Source: Balanoglossus misakiensis (lineage: Eukaryota; Hemichordata). Taken from it: 64,000 nucleotides of DNA. The stretch covers positions 19,406,001 to 19,470,000 of the forward strand of contig CM082576.2 of NCBI GenBank assembly GCA_040954595.2. The letters run 5' to 3'. Made by a program: the position numbers and the translations under genes. Below the pieces are notes generated by a model that had not been told where the DNA came from, ran no database searches, and worked only from the letters and a program-made list of their open reading frames with translations. This document shows, piece after piece, positions 15,001 to 30,000 of this stretch (position 1 is its first letter; each line of letters opens with the position of its first letter).

Positions 15001-18000
15001 GTCGATTTGTGAAAAAAAATCATGGGTGAAAATCATCAAAAAATGACAAATTTTTGACTTTGCACAATCTCAAAATTTCGTCAATTTTGAAAAAAATCAT
15101 GGGTGAAAATCATCAAAAAATGACAAATTTTCGACTTTGCAAAATCTGAAAATTTCATCGATTTTTGAAAAAATCATGGGTGAAAATCATGAAAAAATGA
15201 CAAATTTTCGACTGCAAAATCTCAAAATTTCGTCGATTTTTGAAATAAATCATTGTTGAAAATTATCAAAAAATGACAAATTTTCCTCTTTGCAAAATCT
15301 ATAAATTTCGTCGATTTTTGAAAAATTTTCAACTTTGCAAAATCTCAAAATTTCGTCGATTTTTGAAAAAAATCATGGGGGAAAATCATCAAAAAATGAC
15401 AAATTTTTGACTGAAAAATCTCAAATTTTCGTCGATTTTTTAAAAAAATTGTTGAAAATCATCAAAAAATGACAAATTTTTGACTTTGCAAAATCTCAAA
15501 ATTTCGTCAATTTTGAAAAAAATCATGGCTGAAAATCATCAAAAAATGACAAATTTTCGACTTTGCAAAATCTCAAAATTTCGTCGATTTTTGAAAAAAA
15601 TAATGGGGAAAATGATCAAAAAATGACAAATTTTCGACTGCAAAATTTCAAAATTTCGTCAATTTTGAAAAAATCATGGGTGAAAATCATCAAAAAATGA
15701 CAAATTTTCGACTGCAAAATCTCAAAATTTCGTCGATTTTTGAAAAAAAAACGGGTGAAAATCATCAAAAAATGACAAATTTTCGACTGCAAAAACTCAA
15801 AATTTCGTCAATTTTGAAAAAAATCATGGGTGAAAATCATCAAAAAATGACAAATTTTCCTCTTTGCAAAATCTATAAATTTCGTCGATTTTTGAAAAAT
15901 TTTCAACTTTGCAAAATCTCAAAATTTCGTCGATTTTAGAAAAAAATCATGGGGGAAAATCATCAAAAAATGACAAATTTTCGACTGCAAAATCTCAAAA
16001 TTTCGTCGATTTTTGAAATAAATCATTGTTGAAAATTATCAAAAAATGACAAATTTTCCTCTTTGCAAAATCTCAAAATTTCGTCGATTTTTTGAAAAAA
16101 GACGGGTGAAAATCATCAAAAAATGACAAATTTACGACTACAAAATCTCAAAATTTTGCCAATTTTGAAAAAATCATGGGTGAAAATCATCAAAAAATGA
16201 CAAATTTTTTACTGCAAAATCTCAAAATTTCGTCGATTTTTGAAAAAAAATCATTGTTGAAAATCATCAAAAAATGACAAATTTTCCTCTTTGCAAAATC
16301 TCAAAATTTCGTCGATTTTTTGAAAAAAGACGGGTGAAAATCATCAAAAAATGACAAATTTTCGACTTTGCAAAATCTCAAATTTTCGTCGATTTTTGAA
16401 AAAAATCATGGGGGAAAATGATCAAAAAATGACAAATTTTCGACTGCAAAATCTCAAAATTTCGTCAATTTTGAAAAAAATCATGGGTGAAAATCATGAA
16501 AAAATGACAATTTTTTTACTGCAAAATCTCAAAATTTCATCGATTTTTGAAAAAAATCATGGGTGAAAATCATCAAAAAATGACAAATTTTCGACTTTGC
16601 AAAATCTCAAAATTTAGTCGATTTTTGAAGAAAATCAAGGGTGAAAATCATCAAAAAATGACAAATTTTCGACTTTGCAAAATCTCAAAATTTCGTCGAT
16701 TTTTGAAAAAAATAATGGGGAAAATGATCAAAAAATGACAAATTTTCGACTGCAAAATTTCAAAATTTCGTCAATTTTGAAAAAATCATGGGTGAAAATC
16801 ATCAAAAAATGACAAATTTTCGACTGCAAAAACTCAAAATTTCGTCAATTTTGAAAAAAATCATGGGTGAAAATCATCAAAAAATGACAAATTTTCCTCT
16901 TTGCAAAATCTATAAATTTCGTCGATTTTTGAAAAATTTTCAACTTTGCAAAATCTCAAAATTTCGTCGATTTTAGAAAAAAATCATGGGGGAAAATCAT
17001 CAAAAAATGACAAATTTTCGACTGCAAAATCTCAAAATTTCGTCGATTTTTGAAATAAATCATTGTTGAAAATTATCAAAAAATGACAAATTTTCCTCTT
17101 TGCAAAATCTCAAAATTTCGTCGATTTTTTGAAAAAGACGGGTGAAAATCATCAAAAAATGACAAATTTACGACTACAAAATCTCAAAATTTTGCCAATT
17201 TTGAAAAAATCATGGGTGAAAATCATCAAAAAATGACAAATTTTTTACTGCAAAATCTCAAATTTTCGTCGATTTTTTAAAAAAATTGTTGTAAATCATC
17301 AAAAAATGACAAATTTTTGACTGCAAAATCTCAAAATTTCGTCGATTTTTGAAAAAAAATCATTGTTGAAAATCATCAAAAAATGACAAATTTTCCTCTT
17401 TGCAAAATCTCAAAATTTCGTCGATTTTTGAAAAAAGACATGGGTGAAAATAATCAAAAAATGACAAATTTTCGACTTTGCAAAATCTCAAAATTTCGTC
17501 GATTTTCGAAAAAATCATGGGTGAAAATCATGAAAAAATGACAAATTTTCGACTTTGCAAAATCTGAAAATTTCGTCGATTTTTGAAAAAAATCATGGGG
17601 GAAAATGATCAAAAAATGACAAATTTTCGACTGCAAAATCTCAAAATTTCGTCAATTTTGAAAAAAATCATGGTCGAAAATCATCAAATAATGACAATTT
17701 TTTTACTGCAAAATCTCAAAATTTCATCGATTTTTGAAAAAAATCATGGGTGAAAATCATCAAAAAATGACAAATTTTCGACTTTGCAAAATCTCAAAAT
17801 TTCGTCGATTTTTGAAGAAAATCAAGGGTGAAAATCATCAAAAAATGACAAATTTTCGACTTTGCAAAATCTGAAAATTTCGTCGATTTTTGAAAAAAAT
17901 CATGGGTGAAAATCATCAAAAAATGACAAATTTTTGACTGCAAAATCTCAAAATTTCGTCAATTTTTGAAAAAAATCATGGTTGAAAATCATCATGACAA

Positions 18001-21000
18001 TGACAAATTTTCGACTTTGCAAAATCTCAAAATTTCGTCGATTTTGAAAAAAATCATGGGTTCGTCCATTTTTGAAAAAAAAACATTGGGTGAAAATCAT
18101 CAAAAAATGACAAATTTTCGACTTTGCAAAATCTCAAAATTTCGTCGATTTTTGAAGAAAATCATGGGTGAAAATCATCAAAAAATGACAAATTTTCGAC
18201 TGCAAAATCTCAAAATTTCGTCAATTTTGAAAAAAATCATGGGTGAAAATCATGAAAAAATGACAATTTTTTTACTGCAAAATCTCAAAATTTCATCGAT
18301 TTTTGAAAAAAATCATGGGTGAAAATCATCAAAAAATGACAAATTTTCGACTTTGCAAAATCTCAAAATTTAGTCGATTTTTGAAGAAAATCAAGGGTGA
18401 AAATCATCAAAAAATGACAAATTTTCGACTTTGCAAAATCTCAAAATTTCGTCGATTTTTGAAAAAAATAATGGGGAAAATGATCAAAAAATGACAAATT
18501 TTCGACTGCAAAATTTCAAAATTTCGTCAATTTTGAAAAAATCATGGGTGAAAATCATCAAAAAATGACAAATTTTCGACTGCAAAATCTCAAAATTTCG
18601 TCGATTTTTAAAAAAAAAAACGGGTGAAAATCATCAAAAAATGACAAATTTTCGACTGCAAAAACTCAAAATTTCGTCAATTTTGAAAAAAATCATGGGT
18701 GAAAATCATCAAAAAATGACAAATTTTCCTCTTTGCAAAATCTATAAATTTCGTCGATTTTTGAAAAATTTTCAACTTTGCAAAATCTCAAAATTTCGTC
18801 GATTTTAGAAAAAAATCATGGGGGAAAATCATCAAAAAATGACAAATTTTCGACTGCAAAATCTCAAAATTTCGTCGATTTTTGAAATAAATCATTGTTG
18901 AAAATTATCAAAAAATGACAAATTTTCCTCTTTGCAAAATCTCAAAATTTCGTCGATTTTTTGAAAAAAGACGGGTGAAAATCATCAAAAAATGACAAAT
19001 TTACGACTACAAAATCTCAAAATTTTGCCAATTTTGAAAAAATCATGGGTGAAAATCATCAAAAAATGACAAATTTTTTACTGCAAAATCTCAAATTTTC
19101 GTCGATTTTTTAAAAAAATTGTTGTAAATCATCAAAAAATGACAAATTTTTGACTGCAAAATCTCAAAATTTCGTCGATTTTTGAAAAAAAATCATTGTT
19201 GAAAATCATCAAAAAATGACAAATTTTCCTCTTTGCAAAATCTCAAAATTTCGTCGATTTTTGAAAAAAGACATGGGTGAAAATAATCAAAAAATGACAA
19301 ATTTTCGACTTTGCAAAATCTCAAAATTTCGTCGATTTTCGAAAAAATCATGGGTGAAAATCATGAAAAAATGACAAATTTTCGACTTTGCAAAATCTGA
19401 AAATTTCGTCGATTTTTGAAAAAAATCATGGGGGAAAATGATCAAAAAATGACAAATTTTCGACTGCAAAATCTCAAAATTTCGTCAATTTTGAAAAAAA
19501 TCATGGTCGAAAATCATCAAATAATGACAATTTTTTTACTGCAAAATCTCAAAATTTCATCGATTTTTGAAAAAAATCATGGGTGAAAATCATCAAAAAA
19601 TGACAAATTTTCGACATTGCAAAATCTCAAAATTTCGTCGATTTTTGAAGAAAATCAAGGGTGAAAATCATCAAAAAATGACAAATTTTCGACTTTGCAA
19701 AATCTGAAAATTTCGTCGATTTTTGAAAAAAATCATGGGTGAAAATCATCAAAAAATGACAAATTTTTGACTGCAAATCTCAAAATTTCGTCAATTTTTG
19801 AAAAAAATCATGGTTGAAAATCATCATGACAATGACAAATTTTCGACTTTGCAAAATCTCAAAATTTCGTCGATTTTGAAAAAAATCATGGGTTCGTCCA
19901 TTTTTGAAAAAAAAACATTGGGTGAAAATCATCAAAAAATGACAAATTTTCGACTTTGCAAAATCTCAAAATTTCGTCGATTTTTGAAGAAAATCATGGG
20001 TGAAAATCATCAAAAAATGACAAATTTTCGACTTTGCAAAATCTCAAAATTTCGTCGATTTTTGAAAAAAGACGGGTGAAAATCATCAAAAAATGACAAA
20101 TTTTCCTCTTTGCAAAATCTATAAATTTCGTCGATTTTTGAAAAATTTTCAACTTTGCAAAATCTCAAAATTTCGTCGATTTTAGAAAAAAATCATGGGG
20201 GAAAATCATCAAAAAATGACAAATTTTCGACTGCAAAATCTCAAAATTTCGTCGATTTTTGAAATAAATCATTGTTGAAAATTATCAAAAAATGACAAAT
20301 TTTCCTCTTTGCAAAATCTCAAAATTTCGTCGATTTTTTGAAAAAAGACGGGTGAAAATCATCAAAAAATGACAAATTTACGACTACAAAATCTCAAAAT
20401 TTTGCCAATTTTGAAAAAATCATGGGTGAAAATCATCAAAAAATGACAAATTTTTTACTGCAAAATCTCAAATTTTCGTCGATTTTTTAAAAAAATTGTT
20501 GTAAATCATCAAAAAATGACAAATTTTTGACTGCAAAATCTCAAAATTTCGTCGATTTTTGAAAAAAAATCATTGTTGAAAATCATCAAAAAATGACAAA
20601 TTTTCCTCTTTGCAAAATCTCAAAATTTCGTCGATTTTTGAAAAAAGACATGGGTGAAAATAATCAAAAAATGACAAATTTTCGACTTTGCAAAATCTCA
20701 AAATTTCGTCGATTTTCGAAAAAATCATGGGTGAAAATCATGAAAAAATGACAAATTTTCGACTTTGCAAAATCTGAAAATTTCGTCGATTTTTGAAAAA
20801 AATCATGGGGGAAAATGATCAAAAAATGACAAATTTTCGACTGCAAAATCTCAAAATTTCGTCAATTTTGAAAAAAATCATGGTCGAAAATCATCAAATA
20901 ATGACAATTTTTTTACTGCAAAATCTCAAAATTTCATCGATTTTTGAAAAAAATCATGGGTGAAAATCATCAAAAAATGACAAATTTTCGACTTTGCAAA

Positions 21001-24000
21001 ATCTCAAAATTTCGTCGATTTTTGAAGAAAATCAAGGGTGAAAATCATCAAAAAATGACAAATTTTCGACTTTGCAAAATCTGAAAATTTCGTCAATTTT
21101 TGAAAAAAATCATGGTTGAAAATCGTCATAACAATGACAAATTTTCGACTTTGCAAAATCTCAAAATTTCGTCGATTTTGAAAAAAATCATGGGTTCGTC
21201 CATTTTTGAAAAAAAAACATTGGGTGAAAATCATCAAAAAATGACAAATTTTCGACTTTGCAAAATCTCAAAATTTCGTCGATTTTTGAAGAAAATCATG
21301 GGTGAAAATCATCAAAAAATGACAAATTTTCGACTTTGCAAAATCTCAAAATTTCGTCGATTTTTGAAAAAAGACGGGTGAAAATCATCTAAAAATGACA
21401 AATTTTCGACTTTGCAAAATCTCAAAATTTCGTTGATTTTTGAAAAAAATCATGGGGGAAAATCATCAAAAAATGACAAATTTACGACTACAAAATCTCA
21501 AAATTTCGTCGATTTGTGAAAAAAAATCATGGGTGAAAATCATCAAAAAATGACAAATTTTCGACTTTGCAAAATCTCAAAATTTTGCCAATTTTGAAAA
21601 AATCATGGGTGAAAATCATCAAAAAATGACAAATTTTTTACTGCAAAATCTCAATTTTCGTCGATTTTTTAAAAAAATTGTTGAAAATCATCAAAAAATG
21701 ACAAATTTTTGACTGCAAAATCTCAAAATTTCGTCGATTTTTGAAAAAAAATCACTGTTGAAAATCATCAAAAAATGACAAATTTTCCTCTTTGCAAAAT
21801 CTCAAAATTTCGTCGATTTTTGAAAAAAGACATGGGTGAAAATCATCAAAAAATGACAAATTTTCGACTTTGCAAAATCTCAAAATTTCGTCGATTTTCG
21901 AAAAAATCATGGGTGAAAATCATGAAAAAATGACAAATTTTCGACTTTGCAAAATCTGAAAATTTCGTCGATTTTTGAAAAAAATCATGGGGGAAAATGA
22001 TCAAAAAATGACAAATTTTCGACTGCAAAATCTCAAAATTTCGTCAATTTTGAAAAAAATCATGGTCGAAAATCATCAAATAATGACAATTTTTTTACTG
22101 CAAAATCTCAAAATTTCGTCGATTTTTGAAGAAAATCATGGGTGAAAATCATCAAAAAATGACAAATTTTCGACTTTGCAAAATCTCAAAATTTCGTCGA
22201 TTTTTGAAAAAAAATCATGGGGAAAATGATCAAAAAATGACAAATTTTCGACTGCAAAATTTCAAAATTTCGTCAATTTTGAAAAAATCATGGGTGAAAA
22301 TCATCAAAAAATGACAAATTTTCGACTTTGCAAAATCTCAAAATTTCGTCGATTTTGAAAAAAATCATGGGTTCGTCCATTTTTGAAAAAAAACATTGGG
22401 TGAAAATCATCAAAAAATGACAAATTTTCGACTTTGCAAAATCTCAAAATTTCGTCGATTTTTGAAGAAAATCATGGGTGAAAATCATCAAAAAATGACA
22501 AATTTTCGACTTTGCAAAATCTCAAAATCTCGTCGATTTTTGAAAAAAGACGGGTGAAAATCATCTAAAAATGACAAATTTTCGACTTTGCAAAATCACA
22601 AAATTTCGTTGATTTTTGAAAAAAATCATGGGGGAAAATCATCAAAAAATGACAAATTTTCGACTTTGCAAAATCTCAAAATTTCGTCGATTTTCGAAAA
22701 AATCATGGGTGAAAATCATGAAAAAATGACAAATTTTCGACTTTGCAAAATCTGAAAATTTCGTCGATTTTTGAAAAAAATCATGGGGGAAAATGATCAA
22801 AAAATGACAAATTTTCGACTGCAAAATCTCAAAATTTCGTCAATTTTGAAAAAAATCATGGTCGAAAATCATCAAATAATGACAATTTTTTTACTGCAAA
22901 ATCTCAAAATTTCATCGATTTTTGAAAAAAATCATGGGTGAAAATCATCAAAAAATGACAAATTTTCGACTTTGCAAAATCTCAAAATTTCGTCGATTTT
23001 TGAAGAAAATCAAGGGTGAAAATCATCAAAAAATGACAAATTTTCGACTTTGCAAAATCTGAAAATTTCGTCGATTTTTTGAAAAAAGACGGGTGAAAAT
23101 CATCTAAAAATGACAAATTTTCGACTATGCAAAATCTCAAAATTTCGTTGATTTTTGAAAAAAATCATGGGGGAAAATCATCAAAAAATGACAAATTTAC
23201 GACTACAAAATCTCAAAATTTTTTCGATTGTTGAAAAAAATCATGGGTGAAAATCATGAAAAAATGACAAATTTTCGACTTTGCAAAATCTGAAAATTTC
23301 GTCGATTTTTGAAAAAAATCATGGGGGAAAATGATCAAAAAATGACAAATTTTCGACTGCAAAATCTCAAAATTTCGTCAATTTTGAAAAAAATCATGGT
23401 CGAAAATCATCAAATAATGACAATTTTTTTACTGCAAAATCTCAAAATTTAATCGATTTTTGAAAAAAATCATGGGTGAAAATCATCAAAAAATGACAAA
23501 TTTTCGACTTTGCAAAATCTCAAAATTTCGTCGATTTTTGAAGAAAATCAAGGGTGAAAATCATCAAAAAATGACAAATTTTCGACTTTGCAAAATCTCA
23601 AAATTTCGTCGATTTTTGAAAAAAATCATGGGGAAAATGATCAAAAAATGACAAATTTTCGACTGCAAAATTTCAAAATTTCGTCAATTTTGAAAAAATC
23701 ATGGGTGAAAATCATCAAAAAATGACAAATTTTCGACTGCAAAATCTCAAAATTTCGTCGATTTTTGAAAAAAAACGGGTGAAAATCATCAAAAAATGAC
23801 AAATTTTCGACTGCAAAGACTCAAAATTTCGTCAATTTTGAAAAAAATCATGGGTGAAAATCATCAAAAAATGACAAATTTTCCTCTTTGCAAAATCTAT
23901 AAATTTCGTCGATTTTTGAAAAATTTTCAACTTTGCAAAATCTCAAAATTTCGTCGATTTTTGAAAAAAATCATGGGGGAAAATCATCAAAAAATGACAA

Positions 24001-27000
24001 ATTTTCGACTGCAAAATCTCAAAATTTCGTCGATTTTTGAAATAAATCATTGTTGAAAATTATCAAAAATTGACAAATTTTCCTCTTTGCAAAATCTCAA
24101 AATTTCGTCGATTTTTTGAAAAATTTTCAACTTTGCAAAATCTCAAAATTTCGTTGATTTTTGAAAAAATCATGGGGGAAAATCATCAAAAAATGACAAA
24201 TTTTCGACTTTGCAAAATCTCAAAATTTCGTCGATTTTTGAAAAAAATCATGGGGGAAAATCATCAAAAAATGACAAATTTACGACTACAAAATCTCAAA
24301 ATTTCGTCGATTTGTGAAAAAAAATCATGGGTGAAAATCATCAAAAAATGACAAATTTTCGACTTTGCAAAATCTCAAAATTTCGTTGATTTTTGAAAAA
24401 AATCATGGGGGAAAATCATCAAAAAATGACAAATTTACGACTACAAAATCTCAAAATTTCGTCGATTTGTGAAAAAAAATCATGGGTGAAAATCATCAAA
24501 AAATGACAAATTTTCGACTTTGCAAAATCTCAAAATTTTGCCAATTTTGAAAAAATCATGGGTGAAAATCATCAAAAAATGACAAATTTTTTACTGCAAA
24601 ATCTCAAATTTTCGTCGATTTTTTAAAAAAATTGTTGAAAATCATCAAAAAATGACAAATTTTTGACTGCAAAATCTCAAAATTTCGTCGATTTTTGAAA
24701 AAAATCATGGGGGAAAATCATCAAAAAATGACAAATTTTCGACTTTGCAAAATCTCAAAATTTCGTTGATTTTTGAAAAAAATCATGGGGGAAAATCATC
24801 AAAAAATGACAAATTTACGACTACAAAATCTCAAAATTTCGTCGATTTGTGAAAAAAAATCATGGGTGAAAATCATCAAAAAATGACAAATTTTCGACTT
24901 TGCAAAATCTCAAAATTTTGCCAATTTTGAAAAAATCATGGGTGAAAATCATCAAAAAATGACAAATTTTCGACTGCAAAATCTCAAAATTTCGTCGATT
25001 TTTGAAATAAATCATTGTTGAAAATTATCAAAAAATGACAAATTTTCCTCTTTGCAAAATCTCAAAATTTCGTCGATTTTTTGAAAAAAGACGGGTGAAA
25101 ATCATCTAAAAATGACAAATTTTCGACTTTGCAAAATCTCAAAATTTCGTTGATTTTTGAAAAAAATCATGGGGGAAAATCATCAAAAAATGACAAATTT
25201 ACGACTACAAAATCTCAAAATTTCGTCGATTTGTGAAAAAAAATCATGGGTGAAAATCATCAAAAAATGACAAATTTTCGACTTTGCAAAATCTCAAAAT
25301 TTTGCCAATTTTGAAAAAATCATGGGTGAAAATCATCAAAAAATGACAAATTTTTTACTGCAAAATCTCAAATTTTCGTCGATTTTTTAAAAAAATTGTT
25401 GAAAATCATCAAAAAATGACAAATTTTTGACTGCAAAATCTCAAAATTTCGTCGATTTTTGAAAAAAAATCATTGTTGAAAATCATCAAAAAATGACAAA
25501 TTTTTGACTGCAAAATCTCAAAATTTCGTCGATTTTTGAAAAAAGACATGGGTGAAAATCATCAAAAAATGACAAATTTACGACTGCAAAATCTCAAAAT
25601 TTCGTCGATTTGTGAAAAAAATCATGGGTGAAAATCATCAAAAAATGACAAATTTTTGACTGCAAAATCTCAAAATTTCGTCAATTTTTGAAAAAAATCA
25701 TGGTTGAAAATCATCATGACAATGACAAATTTTCGACTTTGCAAAATCTCAAAATTTCGTCGATTTTGAAAAAAATCATGGGTTCGTCCATTTTTGAAAA
25801 AAAAACATTCGGTGAAAATCATCAAAAAATGACAAATTTTCGACTTTGCAAAATCTGAAAATTTCGTCGATTTTTGAAAAAAATCATGGGGGAAAATGAT
25901 CAAAAAATGACAAATTTTCGACTGCAAAATCTCAAAATTTCGTTGATTTTTGAAAAAAATCATGGGGGAAAATCATCAAAAAATGACAAATTTACGACTA
26001 CAAAATCTCAAAATTTCGTCGATTTGTGAAAAAAAATCATGGGTGAAAATCATCAAAAAATGACAAATTTTCGACTTTGCAAAATCTCAAAATTTTGCCA
26101 ATTTTGAAAAAATCATGGGTGAAAATCATCAAAAAATGACAAATTTTCGACTTTGCAAAATCTCAAAATTTCGTTGATTTTTGAAAAAAATCATGGGGGA
26201 AAATCATCAAAAAATGACAAATTTACGACTACAAAATCTCAAAATTTCGTCGATTTGTGAAAAAAAATCATGGGTGAAAATCATCAAAAAATGACAAATT
26301 TTCGACTTTGCAAAATCTCAAAATTTTGCCAATTTTGAAAAAATCATGGGTGAAAATCATCAAAAAATGACAAATTTTTTACTGCAAAATCTCAAATTTT
26401 CGTCGATTTTTTAAAAAAATTGTTGAAAATCATCAAAAAATGACAAATTTTTGACTGCAAAATCTCAAAATTTCGTCGATTTTTGAAAAAAAATCATTGT
26501 TGAAAATCATCAAAAAATGACAAATTTTTGACTGCAAAATCTCAAAATTTCGTCGATTTTTGAAAAAAGACATGGGTGAAAATCATCAAAAAATGACAAA
26601 TTTACGACTGCAAAATCTCAAAATTTCGTCGATTTGTGAAAAAAATCATGGGTGAAAATCATCAAAAAATGACAAATTTTTGACTGCAAAATCTCAAAAT
26701 TTCGTCAATTTTTGAAAAAAATCATGGTTGAAAATCATCATGACAATGACAAATTTTCGACTTTGCAAAATCTCAAAATTTCGTCGATTTTGAAAAAAAT
26801 CATGGGTTCGTCCATTTTTGAAAAAAAAACATTCGGTGAAAATCATCAAAAAATGACAAATTTTCGACTTTGCAAAATCTGAAAATTTCGTCGATTTTTG
26901 AAAAAAATCATGGGGGAAAATGATCAAAAAATGACAAATTTTCGACTGCAAAATCTCAAAATTTCGTCAATTTTGAAAAAAATCATGGTCGAAAATCATC

Positions 27001-30000
27001 AAATAATGACAATTTTTTTACTGCAAAATCTCAAAATTTCATCGATTTTTGAAAAAAATCATGGGTGAAAATCATCAAAAATGACAAATTTTCGACTTTG
27101 CAAAATCTCAAAATTTCGTCGATTTTTGAAGAAAATCAAGGGTGAAAATCATCAAAAAATGACAATTTTTCGACTTTGCAAAATCTGAAAATTTCGTCGA
27201 TTTTTGAAAAAAATCATGGGTGAAAATCATCAAAAAATGACAAATTTTTGACTGCAAAATCTCAAAATTTCGTCAATTTTTGAAAAAAATCATGGTTGAA
27301 AATCATCATGACAATGACAAATTTTCGACTTTGCAAAATCTCAAAATTTCGTCGATTTTGAAAAAAATCATGGGTTCGTCCATTTTTGAAAAAAAAACAT
27401 TGGGTGAAAATCATCAAAAAATGACAAATTTTCGACTTTGCAAAATCTCAAAATTTCGTCGATTTTTGAAGAAAATCATGGGTGAAAATCATCAAAAAAT
27501 GACAAATTTTCGACTTTGCAAAATCTCAAAATTTCGTCGATTTTTGAAAAAAAATCATGGGGAAAATGATCAAAAAATGACAAATTTTCGACTGCAAAAT
27601 TTCGAAATTTCGTCAATTTTGAAAAAATCATTGGTGAAAATCATCAAAAAATGACAAATTTTCGACTGCAAAATCTCAAAATTTCGTCGATTTTTGAAAA
27701 AAAAACGGGTGAAAATCATCAAAAAATGACAAATTTTCCTCTTTGCAAAATCTATAAATTTCGTCGATTTTTGAAAAATTTTCAACTTTGCAAAATCTCA
27801 AAATTTCGTCGATTTTAGAAAAAAATCATGGGGGAAAATCATCAAAAAATGTCAAATTTTCGACTGCAAAATCTCAAAATTTCGTCGATTTTTGAAATAA
27901 ATCATTGTTGAAAATTATCAAAAAATGACAAATTTTCCTCTTTGCAAAATCTCAAAATTTCGTCGATTTTTTGAAAAAAGACGGGTGAAAATCATCTAAA
28001 AATGACAAATTTTCGACTTTGCAAAATCTCAAAATTTCGTTGATTTTTGAAAAAAATCATGGGTGAAAATCATCAACAAATGACAATTTTTTTACTGCAA
28101 AATCTCAAATTTTCGTCGATTTTTTAAAAAAATTGTTGAAAATCATCAAAAAATGACAAATTTTTGACTGCAAAATCTCAAAATTTCGTCGATTTTTGAA
28201 AAAAAATCATTGTTGAAAATCATCAAAAAATGACAAATTTTCCTCTTTGCAAAATCTCAAAATTTCGACGATATTTGAAAAAAGACATGGGTGAAAATCA
28301 TGAAAAAATGACAAATTTTCGACTTTGCAAAATCTCAAAATTTCGTCGATTTTTGAAAAAATCATGGGTGAAAATCATGAAAAAATGACAAATTTTCGAC
28401 TTTGCAAAATCTGAAAATTTCGTCGATTTTTGAAAAAAATCATGGGGGAAAATGATCAAAAAATGACAAATTTTCGACTGGAAAATCTCAAAATTTCGTC
28501 AATTTTGAAAAAAATCATGGTCGAAAATCATCAAATAATGACAATTTTTTTACTGCAAAATCTCAAAATTTCATCGATTTTTGAAAAAAATCATGGGTGA
28601 AAATCATCAAAAAATGACAAATTTTCGACTTTGCAAAATCTCAAAATTTCGTCGATTTTTGAAGAAAATCAAGGGTGAAAATCATCAAAAAATGACAAAT
28701 TTTCGACTTTGCAAAATCTCAAAATTTCGTCGATTTTTGAAAAAAATCATGGGGAAAATGATCAAAAAATGACAAATTTTCGACTGCAACATTTCAAAAT
28801 TTCGTCAATTTTGAAAAAATCATGGGTGAAAATCATCAAAAAATGACAAATTTTCGACTGCAAAATCTCAAAATTTCGTCGATTTTTGAAAAAAAAACGG
28901 GTGAAAATCATCAAAAAATGACAAATTTTCGATGCAAAGACTCAAAATTTCGTCAATTTTGAAAAAAATCATGGGTGAAAATCATCAAAAAATGACAAAT
29001 TTTCCTCTTTGCAAAATCTATAAATTTCGTCGATTTTTGAAAAATTTTCAACTTTGCAAAATCTCAAAATTTCGTCGATTTTTGAAAAAAATCATGGGGG
29101 AAAATCATCAAAAAATGACAAATTTTCGACTGCAAAATCTCAAAATTTCGTCGATTTTTGAAATAAATCATTGTTGAAAATTATCAAAAAATGACAAATT
29201 TTCCTCTTTGCAAAATCTCAAAATTTCGTCGATTTTTTGAAAAAAGACGGGTGAAAATCATCTAAAAATGACAAATTTTCGACTTTGCAAAATCTCAAAA
29301 TTTCGTTGATTTTTGAAAAAAATCATGGGGGAAAATCATCAAAAAATGACAAATTTACGACTACAAAATCTCAAAATTTCGTCGATTTGTGAAAAAAAAT
29401 CATGGGTGAAAATCATCAAAAAATGACAAATTTTCGACTTTGCAAAATCTCAAAATTTTGCCAATTTTGAAAAAATCATGGGTGAAAATCATCAAAAAAT
29501 GACAAATTTTTTACTGCAAGATCTCAAATTTTCGTCGATTTTTTAAAAAAATTGTTGAAAATCATCAAAAAATGACAAATTTTTGACTGCAAAATCTCAA
29601 AATTTCGTCGATTTTTGAAAAAAAATCATTGTTGAAAATCATCACAAAATGACAAATTTTCCTCTTTGCAAAATCTCAAAATTTCGTCGATTTTTGAAAA
29701 AAGACATGGGTGAAAATCATCAAAAAATGACAAATTTACGACTGCAAAATCTCAAAATTTCGTCGATTTGTGAAAAAAAATCATGGGTGAAAATCATCAA
29801 AAAATGACAAATTTTTGACTGCAAAATCTCAAAATTTCGTCAATTTTTGAAAAAAATCATGGTTGAAAATCATCATGACAATGACAAATTTTCGACTTTG
29901 CAAAATCTCAAAATTTCGTCGATTTTGAAAAAAATCATGGGTTCGTCCATTTTTGAAAAAAAAACATTCGGTGAAAATCATCAAAAAATGACAAATTTTC

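Noticed and set aside
19287-22028. A 1377-bp offset in the A/T satellite that equals the minisatellite higher-order period
   Set aside because: The monomers are unrelated, and neighbouring offsets in the satellite are 1833, 1182 and about 796; the match looks like coincidence.
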